Positions 45,145-53,808 of a DNA stretch of 64,000 nucleotides are shown in pieces. Within the stretch, counting starts at the first letter, position 1; each line of letters begins with the position of its first letter. The notes beneath the pieces are model-generated. The model did not search any database. It had not been told where the DNA came from and saw only the letters and a program-made list of their open reading frames with translations. Where the stretch lies: NCBI RefSeq assembly GCF_900091575.1, contig NZ_FMCR01000005.1, positions 434,001 through 498,000 on the forward strand. Reading direction: 5' to 3'. Source of the stretch: Micromonospora saelicesensis (GTDB lineage: Bacteria > Actinomycetota > Actinomycetes > Mycobacteriales > Micromonosporaceae). The position numbers and the translations under genes are program-made.

Positions 45145-45984
45145 TCAGCGGAAGGCGTCGATGTTGCGCGTGGCCCAGGCGGCAAAGGGGCGTGGTGATC
45201 GGCCCAGGACCTCGGAAACGTCCGGGCTGATCCGCTGTTCGGCTTCGGTCGGCGTACCGAGGATCGCCAGCGTCCCCTCGACAACCGGCGGCGGCATGAA
45301 CCGCAGCATCTGCTCGCGGGCTTCGTCGGGCGTCTGGTCCACGAAGTGGATCGGCTCGCCGAGCGCGGCGGCGAGATCGGCGACCCGTTCGCGTGGCGTG
45401 CGCAGGACCGGGCCGGTCAGTTCGTAGGTACGGCCATCGTGCGAGCGGTCGAGGAGCACGGCGGCCGCCACTTCGGCGATGTCGGCCGGGTCGACCACGG
45501 GCAGACCGACGTCGCCGAACGGTGCGGCCACGGTCCGCCTGCCCCGGATCGGTTCGGTCCAGGCAAAGGAGTTGGAGGCGAAGCCGCCGGGGCGAAGGAT
45601 CGTCCAGTCGAATTCGGATCGGCGGACGAGATCCTCGATGGCGCGCAGCGGCGCGTGTGACGGCGAGTCCGGTCGTGTGGCGACCGCCTGCGAGGACTGG
45701 AGCACAACGCGCTTCACGCCGCCGGCTGCGGCGACCCGCAGGATTTCGCGCATGTCGACGTGGGCTCCGGCGCCCTCCACGAGCAGGTACAGCGCCTCGG
45801 CGCCGGCGAGCACCGGGCGCAGGCTCTCCGGCTGCTCGAGGTCCGCGCGATGGTGGCGGATGCCCTCTGGTACGGCGCCCGGACGTCGCCCCCGGGACAC
45901 CGCCGTCACCGCGGCACCCGAGGCCGCGAGGGTTGACGCGAGCGTACGGCCGACGTTTCCGGTTGCTCCTACCACGACAAACAT
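45145..45984 (-). CDS. NmrA-like NAD(P)-binding protein
   Basis: A 279-residue atypical short-chain dehydrogenase. The nucleotide loop is VGATGNVG at about 5-12, YLLVEGAG and VVLQSSQAVA lie at the active-site strands, and DWTILRPGGFASN is the NmrA-like motif after the helix that lacks the classical YxxxK. Such proteins reduce quinones or act as redox sensors. It is divergent from an HxlR regulator with two palindromes between them, a very common pairing in which the regulator represses the oxidoreductase until an electrophile appears. Confidence 0.87.
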   Translation of the reverse strand: MFVVVGATGNVGRTLASTLAASGAAVTAVSRGRRPGAVPEGIRHHRADLEQPESLRPVLAGAEALYLLVEGAGAHVDMREILRVAAAGGVKRVVLQSSQAVATRPDSPSHAPLRAIEDLVRRSEFDWTILRPGGFASNSFAWTEPIRGRRTVAAPFGDVGLPVVDPADIAEVAAAVLLDRSHDGRTYELTGPVLRTPRERVADLAAALGEPIHFVDQTPDEAREQMLRFMPPPVVEGTLAILGTPTEAEQRISPDVSEVLGRSPRPFAAWATRNIDAFR

Positions 45985-46028
45985 GTCTGAGTCTCCAGTC
46001 CGACCGTGTCGTTCGCACGGCCGAAGAA

Positions 46029-46043
46029 GACGCTAATAGCGTC
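46029..46043. promoter_or_regulatory. Palindrome 1 between nmrA-like and hxlR-like genes
   Basis: GACGCTA-A-TAGCGTC, a perfect 7+7 inverted repeat, 44 bp upstream of the NmrA-like start. Candidate operator for the adjacent HxlR protein. Confidence 0.55.
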
Positions 46044-46050
46044 GATATAG

Positions 46051-46060
46051 TAGGTACCTA
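46051..46060. promoter_or_regulatory. Palindrome 2 between nmrA-like and hxlR-like genes
   Basis: TAGGTACCTA, perfect and extended by partly symmetric AT-rich flanks (ATAG...GAGG). It resembles the spaced T/A-rich sites bound by HxlR/YodB-type regulators and sits midway between the divergent starts. Confidence 0.55.
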
Positions 46061-46092
46061 GAGGATAGTAATGCGTTTGTGACGGGGGACAC

Positions 46093-46455
46093 ATGAAGCA
46101 GTCGACAGATCCCGAGTTGGCCTGCCCGGTCGCGCCGGTTGTCGACATCGTCTTCAGCCGGTGGACCACACCGATCCTGTGGGCACTGAACGAGTACGGT
46201 CGGCAGCGCTTTGTCGAGTTGGAGCGCCGACTGACGAGCATCACGCCGAAGGTGCTCACGCAGCGGCTTCGCCAACTCGAGCGTGACGGGCTCGTGTCAC
46301 GCACCTACCACGCCGAGGTGCCTCCCAGAGTCGAGTACGAGATCACCGAGTTGGGCGCCAGCCTGGGCCCGCTCTTCGCGCACCTGACCACGTGGGCCGA
46401 CGCCAGCCTCGGAGAGGTCGAACGCGCACGGCGCGCCTACGACGCCCAGCGATGA
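46093..46455 (+). CDS. HxlR-family transcriptional regulator
   Basis: A 120-residue winged-helix regulator. CPVAPVVDIVFSRWTTPILWALN holds the single N-terminal Cys (about residue 11) conserved in the thiol-sensing YodB/HxlR group; RFVELERRLTSITPKVLTQRLRQLERDGLVSR is the DNA-reading HTH, and PPRVEYEITELG the wing. Oxidation or alkylation of this Cys by quinones or aldehydes typically releases such repressors. It is divergent from the NmrA-like gene. GGGGGA precedes the ATG. Confidence 0.9.
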   Translation: MKQSTDPELACPVAPVVDIVFSRWTTPILWALNEYGRQRFVELERRLTSITPKVLTQRLRQLERDGLVSRTYHAEVPPRVEYEITELGASLGPLFAHLTTWADASLGEVERARRAYDAQR

Positions 46456-46585
46456 GGCCGCGGAAGACATGCTGCGGGCCGGCCGCTCCGAGGCCGTCGC
46501 GCAGGGCATGCTCGACATGGCCGCGGCCATGACGCTCTTCCGTTCGGCGTGCCGATGCGGGCGGCCCGCGTCCGGCTTCGCCTGA
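46451..46585 (+). pseudogene. Fragment of a second NmrA-like gene
   Basis: Overlapping the end of the HxlR gene in another frame, 44 codons read EAAEDMLRAGRSEAVAQGML and on to a stop. This resembles the C-terminal D-x-A-R-x-x-M-L segment of NmrA-like proteins, which the intact neighbour has as DEAREQMLRFM. No start or N-terminal domain is present. Weak evidence, because it is short. Confidence 0.3.
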
Positions 46586-46629
46586 TGGCGGTCGCTCGGA
46601 GCGCGGGCCGAGGGTACGCACCCGGGCGG

Positions 46630-46989
46630 TCACCTCCTCCGTCGGTATCGGGCCGGTCCTGACGTTCGTTCGCGCGTCAGGAGCGACCTCGCGCGGACCG
46701 CGGCCTGATGCAGCCACGGGCGGGGCCAGCGATGCTCTCGCCCCAACGGCGGCCGACGACCCGAGGACCTGCCGGAGTGGCCCGTCACGAGGATCGGGTG
46801 CGCATTCTGGCCCGGGAAGCCGGCGCCGTAGGCGACCAGGGGTCTGTTGTGGACGATCCCGCCGTCGGCCGTGATGCGGAACGGCCGGTCGCCGATGCCG
46901 GAATCGCAGTGGACGCAGCCGAGTGCGAGCAGGGGAAGCCCGGTGCGCCCGGCGGGCCAGGGCAGCGCGGTATGTGGACGCGTAGACAT
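46630..46989 (-). CDS. Hypothetical small protein
   Basis: A 119-residue frame with an ATG at 46989 behind GGAGAG. The first 70 residues (TALPWPAGRTGLPLLALGC, then RPFRITADGGIVHNRPLVAYG) look protein-like, while the tail is Arg-rich and low quality, so the gene may be truncated or frameshifted. I recognise no family. The surrounding stretch 46456-47437 holds nothing else beyond the NmrA fragment and repeat copy B. Confidence 0.35.
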   Translation of the reverse strand: MSTRPHTALPWPAGRTGLPLLALGCVHCDSGIGDRPFRITADGGIVHNRPLVAYGAGFPGQNAHPILVTGHSGRSSGRRPPLGREHRWPRPWLHQAAVRARSLLTRERTSGPARYRRRR

Positions 46990-47350
46990 GATCTCTCCAA
47001 AGACCTGACGGAAGGCATGGGAACGAACCGACGGCGACGTCGGCAACCCAGGCGCGGGAACGTGTCAGGTCTAGAGAGCAGGCGGTGTCACGCGGGTGAG
47101 GTCCTCTCGTGAATGCGTCGGAGATGGATACCTCGTTGCACGGTAGGTCGGATCGGGTCGGCGAGGCCATTCATTTCGGTGCGGTGTCGGTGCAGTCGCC
47201 GGACACCACCAAAGCCGTGATCCGGGAAGTCGGTGAGGGCAAATCGGCGAAACGTCGGCATTGGCGCGTGGTGAACGACGGGTATCCCGGGCGGGGGTCC
47301 TGCGTCGATCATTGCCCGAGGATAGATGCGAGTCACTCTCACCTCCTGGT

Positions 47351-47405
47351 GGAACGCCCGGGCGCGGAGGGCGAGACGTCGGCACCGGAAGCCGGGCGTG
47401 ACCGA
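47351..47405 (+). repeat. Dispersed element copy B (matches 7987-8041)
   Basis: Shares GGAGGGCGAGA, GTCGGCACCGG and GCCGGGCGT with copy A in the same order and spacing. It ends about 33 bp before the ATG of the secreted acylase, so if transcribed it lies in that mRNA's leader. Confidence 0.55.
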
Positions 47406-47437
47406 ACGGCCCGACTCCGCGTCCCCGGAGGATCGCC

Positions 47438-50400
47438 ATGCCCCGTCCCGCTGTCCGTAACCAGCTCGCGGCGTTCACCGCCGCCGTCCTGACCGCGAGC
47501 GTCCTGACGGTGACCCCGCCGTCACCGGCGCTTGCCGCCACAACGTTCGCCGCCAACGACTACTGCCTCGGCCAGTGCGCCGACATCCTGCCCCCTGGGC
47601 AGAACGGCAACGCCACGCTGGTCGCCATCCTGGCGCACCAGGCGCTCGGCACCCGCCCGGCGCACTCCAGCGACCAGCTCGACGAGTACGCGAACCTGGT
47701 CTACAACTACGCCGGGCTGACCGACGAGCAGATCGCCCACTTCTACAACGACGCCTCGTTCGGTGTCCCGGCCGCACAGGTGGAGAGCACCGTCTCGCCG
47801 CGATCGGACGTCACCATCGTGCGGGACAAGGCCACCGGCGTCCCGCACGTCACCGGCACCACCCGCGCCGGCACCATGTTCGGCGCCGGCTACGCCGGAG
47901 CCCAGGACCGGCTCTGGGTGATGGATCTGCTGCGGCACGTCGGTCGTGGCAACGTCACCTCGTTCGCAGGCGGCGCGCCGGGCAACCGGGAGCTGGAGCA
48001 GAGCGTCTGGGCCAACTCGCCCTACACCGAGGCGGACCTCCAGGCCCAGGTGGACGCGCTGCGCCTCAAGGGCGCCCGGGGTCAGCAGCTCTACACCGAC
48101 GTGGTCGACTACATCGCCGGCATCAACGCCTACATCGACAAGTCGATCGCCGACGACAACTACCCGGGCGAGTATGTGCTCGCGGGCGCGGGTAAGCCGA
48201 AGCACTTCACCATGACCGACCTCATCGCCACCGCCGGCGTGATCGGCGGGCTCTTCGGCGGGGGCGGCGGCAGCGAGATCCAGTCCGCGCTGGTCCGGGT
48301 GGCCGCCCGCGCCAAGTACGGCGCCACCGAGGGCGACCGGGTGTGGGCGGCGTTCCGCTCGCAGAACGACCCGGAGAGCGTGCTCACCCTGCACGACGGA
48401 CAGAGCTTCCCGTACGGGGCCACGCCGCCCGGCGCGAGCAGCGCGGTGCTCCCCGACGCCGGCTCGGTGGTCGCCGAACCCTTGGCGTACGACGCCACCG
48501 GCGGGGCCGCCGCCCGCACCGGCGCCAGCACCGCTACGAAGGAGCTGCTCGGCGGCCTGGCCAATCTGCGCGCCCACGGCATGTCCAACGCGGTAGTGGT
48601 CTCCGGACGGCACACCACCACCGGCAACCCGGTGGCCGTGTTCGGGCCACAGACCGGCTACTTCGCGCCGCAGTTGCTGATGCTCCAGGAGTTGCAGGGG
48701 CCCGGCATCAGCGCGCGCGGCGCCGCGTTCGCCGGGCTGAACCTCTACGTGCTGCTCGGCCGGGGCCAGGACTACGCGTGGAGCGCGACCTCCGCCTCGC
48801 AGGACCTCACCGACACGTACGCGGTGCCGCTGTGCACCACCGACGGCAGCGCCCCGACGCTGCGCACCAACCGCTACCTCTACCACGGGCAGTGCCTCGC
48901 CATGGAGGCGCTGGAGCAGCGCAACTCCTGGTCCCCGACGCTGGCCGACTCCACCCCGGCCGGCTCGTACACCCTGCGCGCGCTGCGCACCAAGTACGGG
49001 CTGGTTTCCTACCGGGGCCTGGTGAACGGGCAGCCGACCGCGTTCACCAAGCTGCGCTCGACCTACCGGCACGAGGCCGACTCGGCGATCGGCTTCCAGG
49101 CCTTCAACGACCCGTCCGCGATGGGCAGCGCCGTGGCCTTCCAGGCCTCCGCGGCCACCGTCGGGTACGCGTTCAACTGGTTCTACGTCAACTCGACCGA
49201 GGCGGCGTACTTCAACTCCGGCTCGAACCCGGTCCGTCCGGCCACCGCCGACCCGAACCTGCCCACGAAGGCCGAACCGGCGTACGAGTGGGCCGGCTGG
49301 AACCCGGACACCAACGACGCCACCTACACCCCGGCGTCGGCGCATCCGCAGTCGGTCAACCAGGACTACTACGTCAGCTGGAACAACAAGCAGGCGCGGG
49401 ACTTCGGGGCGGCGGACGGCAACTTCAGCTTCGGCTCCGTACACCGGGCTCAGTTGCTCGACGGCCCGGTGCGCGCCGCGATCGCCCAGCGCAAGCTCGG
49501 CCGCGCCGACGTCGTCAAGATCATGGCGGATGCGGCGGTGACCGACCTGCGCGGCCAGCAGGTTCTCGGTGACCTGCTGCGGGTGCTGGACAGCACGCCG
49601 GTCACGGATCCGGCGCTGGCCGACGCGGTGGGCAAGCTGCGCGCCTGGCAGCAGGCCGGGGCCCGCCGGGTGGAGACGTCCCCCGGCTCCAAGGTCTACC
49701 AGCACGCCGACGCCATCCGGATCTTCGACGCCTGGTGGCCGCTGCTGGCCTCGGCACAGTTCCGCCCCGGCCTCGGGCCGGACCTCTACGCCGCGCTGGT
49801 CGACGCCATCGAGGTCAACGAGGCGCCGTCGGGCGGCCAGAACGGCGGACGCGACGGCGCCGCGAGCTGGGCGTTGCAGGGGCAGGCGCACAAGGGCTCG
49901 TCGTTCCAGCACGGCTGGTGGGGCTACGTCGACAAGGACCTGCGGACCGTACTCGGCGACCCGGTGGCGGGTGGGCTGGGCCGCTCGTACTGCGGCAACG
50001 GCAACCTCGGTGCGTGCCGGCAGGCCCTGCTCGACGCGCTCGGCCAGGCCGCCGCGGTGCCGGCCACCACTGTCTACCCCGGAGACAAGTCCTGCGGGGC
50101 CGGCGACCAGTGGTGTGCCGACTCGATCGCCCAGTCCGGGCTCGGCGGCATCACCCACCCGGTGATCGCCTGGCAGAACCGCCCCACCTACCAGCAGGTC
50201 GTCTCGTTCCCGGCGCGCCGGGGCGACGACGTCACCAACCTGGCGCAGGGCCGTCCGGCCACCGCGTCGAGCACCCAGTTCCTGACCAGCCACACGCCGG
50301 ACAAGGCGGTCGACGGCAGCCTCGGCAGCCGGTGGGCCAGCAGTTACAACGACAACCAGTGGCTCAGGGTCGACCTCGGGGCGCCCCGCAGCGTCAGCCG

Positions 50401-50623
50401 GGCCGTGCTGCGCTGGGAAGCCGCGCACGGCACCTCGTACCGGATCGAGGTCTCCGGCGACGGCACCTCCTGGACGCCGGTGTTCGCCACCACCACCGGC
50501 AACGGCGGCGTCGACAACGCCACCTTCGCCCCGGTCACCGCCCGCTACGTGCGGGTGTACGGGGTCAAGCGGGCCACCTCGTACGGGTTCTCGCTCTACG
50601 AATTCGAGCTGTACGGAAAGTGA
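47438..50623 (+). CDS. Secreted penicillin-acylase-family amidohydrolase with F5/8 type C domain
   Basis: A 1061-residue precursor. Residues 1-33 are a Sec signal (LAAFTAAVLTASVLTVTPPS, cleaved near ALAA). The alpha chain follows (GYAGAQDRLWVMDLLRHVGRG is the family's Q-D-R-L-W-x-M motif), then the Ntn nucleophile Ser383 in HGMSNAVVVSG, where the chain self-cleaves to expose Ser1 of the beta chain. FGPQTGYFAPQLL and the later SVNQDYYVSWNNKQARDF segment belong to the beta chain. Residues about 930-1060 are a discoidin/F5/8C carbohydrate-binding module (ASSTQFLTSHTPDKAVDG). Relatives hydrolyse beta-lactam side chains, lipopeptides or acyl-homoserine lactones; the substrate here is unknown. Repeat copy B lies in its leader. 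Confidence 0.92.
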   Translation: MPRPAVRNQLAAFTAAVLTASVLTVTPPSPALAATTFAANDYCLGQCADILPPGQNGNATLVAILAHQALGTRPAHSSDQLDEYANLVYNYAGLTDEQIAHFYNDASFGVPAAQVESTVSPRSDVTIVRDKATGVPHVTGTTRAGTMFGAGYAGAQDRLWVMDLLRHVGRGNVTSFAGGAPGNRELEQSVWANSPYTEADLQAQVDALRLKGARGQQLYTDVVDYIAGINAYIDKSIADDNYPGEYVLAGAGKPKHFTMTDLIATAGVIGGLFGGGGGSEIQSALVRVAARAKYGATEGDRVWAAFRSQNDPESVLTLHDGQSFPYGATPPGASSAVLPDAGSVVAEPLAYDATGGAAARTGASTATKELLGGLANLRAHGMSNAVVVSGRHTTTGNPVAVFGPQTGYFAPQLLMLQELQGPGISARGAAFAGLNLYVLLGRGQDYAWSATSASQDLTDTYAVPLCTTDGSAPTLRTNRYLYHGQCLAMEALEQRNSWSPTLADSTPAGSYTLRALRTKYGLVSYRGLVNGQPTAFTKLRSTYRHEADSAIGFQAFNDPSAMGSAVAFQASAATVGYAFNWFYVNSTEAAYFNSGSNPVRPATADPNLPTKAEPAYEWAGWNPDTNDATYTPASAHPQSVNQDYYVSWNNKQARDFGAADGNFSFGSVHRAQLLDGPVRAAIAQRKLGRADVVKIMADAAVTDLRGQQVLGDLLRVLDSTPVTDPALADAVGKLRAWQQAGARRVETSPGSKVYQHADAIRIFDAWWPLLASAQFRPGLGPDLYAALVDAIEVNEAPSGGQNGGRDGAASWALQGQAHKGSSFQHGWWGYVDKDLRTVLGDPVAGGLGRSYCGNGNLGACRQALLDALGQAAAVPATTVYPGDKSCGAGDQWCADSIAQSGLGGITHPVIAWQNRPTYQQVVSFPARRGDDVTNLAQGRPATASSTQFLTSHTPDKAVDGSLGSRWASSYNDNQWLRVDLGAPRSVSRAVLRWEAAHGTSYRIEVSGDGTSWTPVFATTTGNGGVDNATFAPVTARYVRVYGVKRATSYGFSLYEFELYGK

Positions 50624-50629
50624 CAGTGC

Positions 50630-50667
50630 CCGGAGGGGTCAGTGGAATCACTCGCCGGCCCCTCCGG
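50630..50667. terminator. Terminator of the acylase gene
   Basis: CCGGAGGGG (50630-50638) pairs perfectly with CCCCTCCGG (50659-50667), 6 bp after the acylase stop and ahead of the convergent NhaA gene. Confidence 0.75.
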
Positions 50668-50771
50668 ACGTGCGCAGCGCCGGGTATCACCTCACACAGC
50701 AGGCGCCGTCGTGGGCATGGCATCCTCGGCGAGCGTGAGTCGCGTGTCGACTGTGACGTCGGAGGCCCGGG

Positions 50772-52688
50772 TCAACGCCTCGGCGTAGGCCAGGCCGGCT
50801 TGCTCCTCTTCGCTGGTGCGTCGTGGCCGAGGCGGGCGCGGGCTCGGGCCATGCGAATGGCCGCGGTCAAGGCCGTGATGTCGTAGGCGCCGTAGTGGCG
50901 GCGGCCGTTGATGAAGAACGTCGGGGTGCCGGACACTCCGCTGTTGTCGGCGGAGTCGATATCACTGTCGATGCGGGCGGCATGGGCCTGGCTGGTCAGA
51001 TCGTCGTGGAATCGTCTCTGATCCAGACCGAGGTCGTCGGCGTACTTGATCAGAGCGGTGATGTCCAGTTCGCCCTGGTGGTCGAGCAACAGGTCATGCA
51101 TCTGCCAGAATTTTCCCTGAACGGCAGCTGCTTCGGCGGCCTCGGCTGCCAGTCGGGCCTGCGGATGCACGTCCGACAGAGGCAGGTGACGCCACACGAA
51201 GCGCAGGTCGGCGTCGCCCAGCAGCTGCCGGACGACTGGTTCGGCCTTCCCGCAGTACGGGCACTGGAAGTCGCCGTACTGCACCAGCGTTACCGATGCA
51301 CCGGCTGGGCCGCGGACGTGGTCCTGCTTCTCGTCGACCGCCGGGGTGAGGTCGATCAGCTCCGTCATGTCGCCGAAGAGGGCCCGGACGCGCTTGTCCT
51401 GGGGAAGCGTGTTGGTGACGCGGAACGCGACCCAGGTCAGTGCTGAGGATACGATCGCGGCGCTGAGCACCCCGACTTTGGCCTCGGCCAGTTGGTCGCC
51501 GGTGAAGGCCAGGCTGGCGACCAGCAGCGAGACCGTGAAGCTGACACCGGCGATCGTGCCGCTGCCGAGCACGCCCGCCCAGCCCACGGCCGGACGGATA
51601 CGCCCGTGGGAGAGCCAGGTGAGCCCGGCGGAGGTGCCGATCACGGCGAGCGGCTTGCCGACGACATACCCGAGCAGCACGCCCCAGGTGACAGGCGACG
51701 CGAACGCCTGGGCCAGGAACGGACGGTCGATGCTGATGCCGGCGTTGGCCAGGCCGAACAGTGGCACGATGACGTAGCTGGACCATGGGTGGTAAATGCG
51801 CTGAAGGCGGTCGTTGGGCGACAGCGTGTTCGCCAAGCCGATCGAGGCCGTACGCGCGAGCGTGGGCGTCGGCTGCTCACGGAACGACCGGAACAGCCCG
51901 GTGACCTTTTCGAGGTCAGATCGGCCGGGAGAGTAGGCAAACGCGGTCAATCCGATGGTCAGGCCGGTCACCACAGGGTCGACTCCGCTGACCAGCAGCG
52001 CGCCCCACATCACGACGGCGACCGGCACGTACGCCCAGCCCCGTCGGACGCCGCCTGCGTGGATGGCCAACATGACCGCGAATGCGACCACGGCCACCAC
52101 GATGGGCGGCACCCTGATGTCCTCGCTGTAGACCAGGGCGATGACAATGAGTGCGATCACATCGTCGACCACGAACACGGTGAGCAGGAAGATCCGGACC
52201 CGGTCGGGCACACCTCGGCCGAGCAGTGCCAGCAGACCCAACGCGAGGGCCGTGTCGGTCGACATGGCCACGCCCCAACCATGCGCACCCGGCCCACCGT
52301 GGTTGATCCCCAGGAAGATCAGTACCGGGATCAGCATGCCAATCAGGCCGGCCACGCTGGGCAGCACGAAACGTCGCCGGTCGCGGAGGTCGCCGAGGTC
52401 GAACTCGCGCCGCGCCTCAAGGCCGATGACAAGGAAGAACAGCGTCATCAAGCCACTGTTGATCCAGGTGTGCAGGTCGCGGGAGAGTTCGAGGTGCCCG
52501 AGGCGCAGGGACAACTGGGTGCGCCATACGGCTTCGTAGGAGCCGACGTCGATGTTGGCCCAGAGCAGTGCGGCGACGATGGCGGCCACGAGTATGCCGG
52601 CGCTGCCGGACTCGATTCGCAAGAATGCCCGCAGCGGTGACGCCAGGTTCGGCTTCCAGATCGTTCGGCCGCTCTTGGTTTCGGTCAC
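50772..52688 (-). CDS. nhaA: NhaA Na+/H+ antiporter fused to a DsbA-like thioredoxin domain
   Basis: A 638-residue fusion. Residues 1-410 are NhaA: LMTLFFLVIGLEARREFDLG and GWGVAMSTDTALALGLLALLG lead to FVVDDVIALIVIALVY with the two neighbouring Asp of the ion-binding site. Residues about 455-620 are a DsbA-type fold with CPYC (about 477-480) in VQYGDFQCPYCGKAEP and the cis-Pro loop GVSGTPTFFING. This NhaA-Trx architecture recurs in actinomycetes, though why antiport is tied to disulfide exchange is unknown. GTG at 52688 with an AAGGG site. A 19-bp palindrome lies 16 bp upstream. Confidence 0.93.
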   Translation of the reverse strand: MTETKSGRTIWKPNLASPLRAFLRIESGSAGILVAAIVAALLWANIDVGSYEAVWRTQLSLRLGHLELSRDLHTWINSGLMTLFFLVIGLEARREFDLGDLRDRRRFVLPSVAGLIGMLIPVLIFLGINHGGPGAHGWGVAMSTDTALALGLLALLGRGVPDRVRIFLLTVFVVDDVIALIVIALVYSEDIRVPPIVVAVVAFAVMLAIHAGGVRRGWAYVPVAVVMWGALLVSGVDPVVTGLTIGLTAFAYSPGRSDLEKVTGLFRSFREQPTPTLARTASIGLANTLSPNDRLQRIYHPWSSYVIVPLFGLANAGISIDRPFLAQAFASPVTWGVLLGYVVGKPLAVIGTSAGLTWLSHGRIRPAVGWAGVLGSGTIAGVSFTVSLLVASLAFTGDQLAEAKVGVLSAAIVSSALTWVAFRVTNTLPQDKRVRALFGDMTELIDLTPAVDEKQDHVRGPAGASVTLVQYGDFQCPYCGKAEPVVRQLLGDADLRFVWRHLPLSDVHPQARLAAEAAEAAAVQGKFWQMHDLLLDHQGELDITALIKYADDLGLDQRRFHDDLTSQAHAARIDSDIDSADNSGVSGTPTFFINGRRHYGAYDITALTAAIRMARARARLGHDAPAKRSKPAWPTPRR

Positions 52689-52703
52689 ACGTCACCCTTC
52701 GAC

Positions 52704-52722
52704 GTGCTGGCCAGGCCAGCAC
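52704..52722. promoter_or_regulatory. 19-bp perfect palindrome before the NhaA fusion gene
   Basis: GTGCTGGCC-A-GGCCAGCAC is a perfect 9+9 inverted repeat 16 nt upstream of the start codon. It could be a repressor operator or a leader hairpin controlling translation. It differs from the TGGAC palindromes. Confidence 0.5.
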
Positions 52723-52794
52723 GGATAGCCAGACCACGTGGCGCAATGAGGCACGCGACCCCGGGACCCGGCGCTGCTGGCCGCCGCTCAGGCA

Positions 52795-52835
52795 ACCGTC
52801 TGCTGCACGGCCGTGATCGCCGAGCAGCAGACGGT
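52795..52835. terminator. Terminator between osmC-like and nhaA genes
   Basis: ACCGTCTGCTGC (52795-52806) pairs perfectly with GCAGCAGACGGT (52824-52835). It lies just after the OsmC stop and separates that transcript from the NhaA gene. Confidence 0.75.
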
Positions 52836-52841
52836 CTGTTC

Positions 52842-53270
52842 TCAGCGCGGCCCGACGAACGCGGTCCGCACGCTCCATGCGAACTGAATCAGCAGGGTCA
52901 CCGGGGACCTCTCGGCAATGTCGTGCATCACCTTCAGGTCGTCGGGGTCGGGCTCCTCGCTGAGCGTGATCGTGCGCTGCAGGTAGCGCTCTGCGCCTTC
53001 CTGCTCGGGTTCGTGGTAGTCGATCTCGACGGTGATGTCGCCGGCGGTGTCGTACTTGTAGTCGACGTACTGCCGCAGCGTCTGGGCAGTGCACGACGCG
53101 AGCGCCATCAACAGGTACTCCGTCGGCGTCGGGCCGTCACCGAGTGCGCCCCTGTGCGGTTCATCGGCGATGAACGTGAAGCCGCGGGTCGTCATGTCCG
53201 TGCGCCGGCGCTCAGTGGCCGGAAGGACAACTCGGGCCGATGCGACGACGTGATCCTGATCGGTTTTCAT
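52842..53270 (-). CDS. OsmC-family protein with an altered second active-site residue
   Basis: A 142-residue protein. GPTPTEYLLMALASCTAQTLRQY carries the peroxidatic Cys60. The second catalytic Cys of OsmC/Ohr, normally in an A-E-R-C-P context, is replaced by Ser122 (DIAERSPV). Without the resolving Cys it may rely on an external thiol or act on other substrates. AGGAAGG about 8 nt before the ATG supports the start. Two TGGAC-type palindromes upstream (53406, 53548) place it in the same regulon as msrBA and the sulfite-oxidase-fold operon. A TTGGAC -35 overlaps the first one, with TAGCCT 18 bp away as -10. Confidence 0.87.
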   Translation of the reverse strand: MKTDQDHVVASARVVLPATERRRTDMTTRGFTFIADEPHRGALGDGPTPTEYLLMALASCTAQTLRQYVDYKYDTAGDITVEIDYHEPEQEGAERYLQRTITLSEEPDPDDLKVMHDIAERSPVTLLIQFAWSVRTAFVGPR

Positions 53271-53405
53271 CAGCCGCGCCTTCCTGTGGATCCAGTGGGT
53301 GAGGGTCCAGGGATACGGACCCAGTAGCAGCCGAGCCCGCAGTCCGAGCGGAGGCTGTGGCCAGGCGTATCACCCTGGGCCGGTACCTCCGCAGGCTAGC
53401 CCGCG

Positions 53406-53421
53406 TGGACTGAATCGTCCA
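53406..53421. promoter_or_regulatory. TetR-type operator 3
   Basis: TGGACtgaatcGTCCA, perfect palindrome. On the minus strand it overlaps TTGGAC, which with TAGCCT 18 bp downstream forms a plausible promoter for the OsmC-like gene. Confidence 0.7.
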
Positions 53422-53547
53422 ACTGACCGTTCGCTGCCGGAGTCGTCTGCCCTGATGGTCCTGAGCGGTGTGGTGGCCCAGGCTGCACTGAGAGGCGGCC
53501 GGGCTCAACATTCCCGGACCAGGACCGATCACTTCCAGATCATAGAA

Positions 53548-53563
53548 TGGACCGAACAGTCCC
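53548..53563. promoter_or_regulatory. TetR-type operator 4
   Basis: TGGACcgaacaGTCCC, one mismatch, 142 bp from operator 3. On the minus strand it is followed by TTCTATGAT, a good -10. The 538-bp gap 53271-53808 contains these two sites and no convincing gene. Confidence 0.6.
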
Positions 53564-53808
53564 TCGTTGGCGCGTTGGCCCGGAAAATCGATGCGGATGT
53601 CAAGCAGCGTTGCTCGAACAGTAAGGCGCCGACGTGCCGGCACTGGTGCGCGCGCGACGTTGGGGTAGGTGGGCGACGGCGGGACATCGGATCGTGGTTC
53701 GACTGCGGCCTCACCTGGAGAGCGCCAGCTCTCACGATCTCGCTCTCATCGGCCTCCGGGCTGCTCGGCACCCGCCGTGAGCAGCCTGATCACGACCAAT
53801 GGGCCCAA

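Noticed and set aside
44928..45284. Pro/Arg-rich frames on both strands after the SnoaL-like gene
   Set aside because: They overlap the end of the NmrA-like gene, have biased composition from GC-rich DNA and lack start signals.
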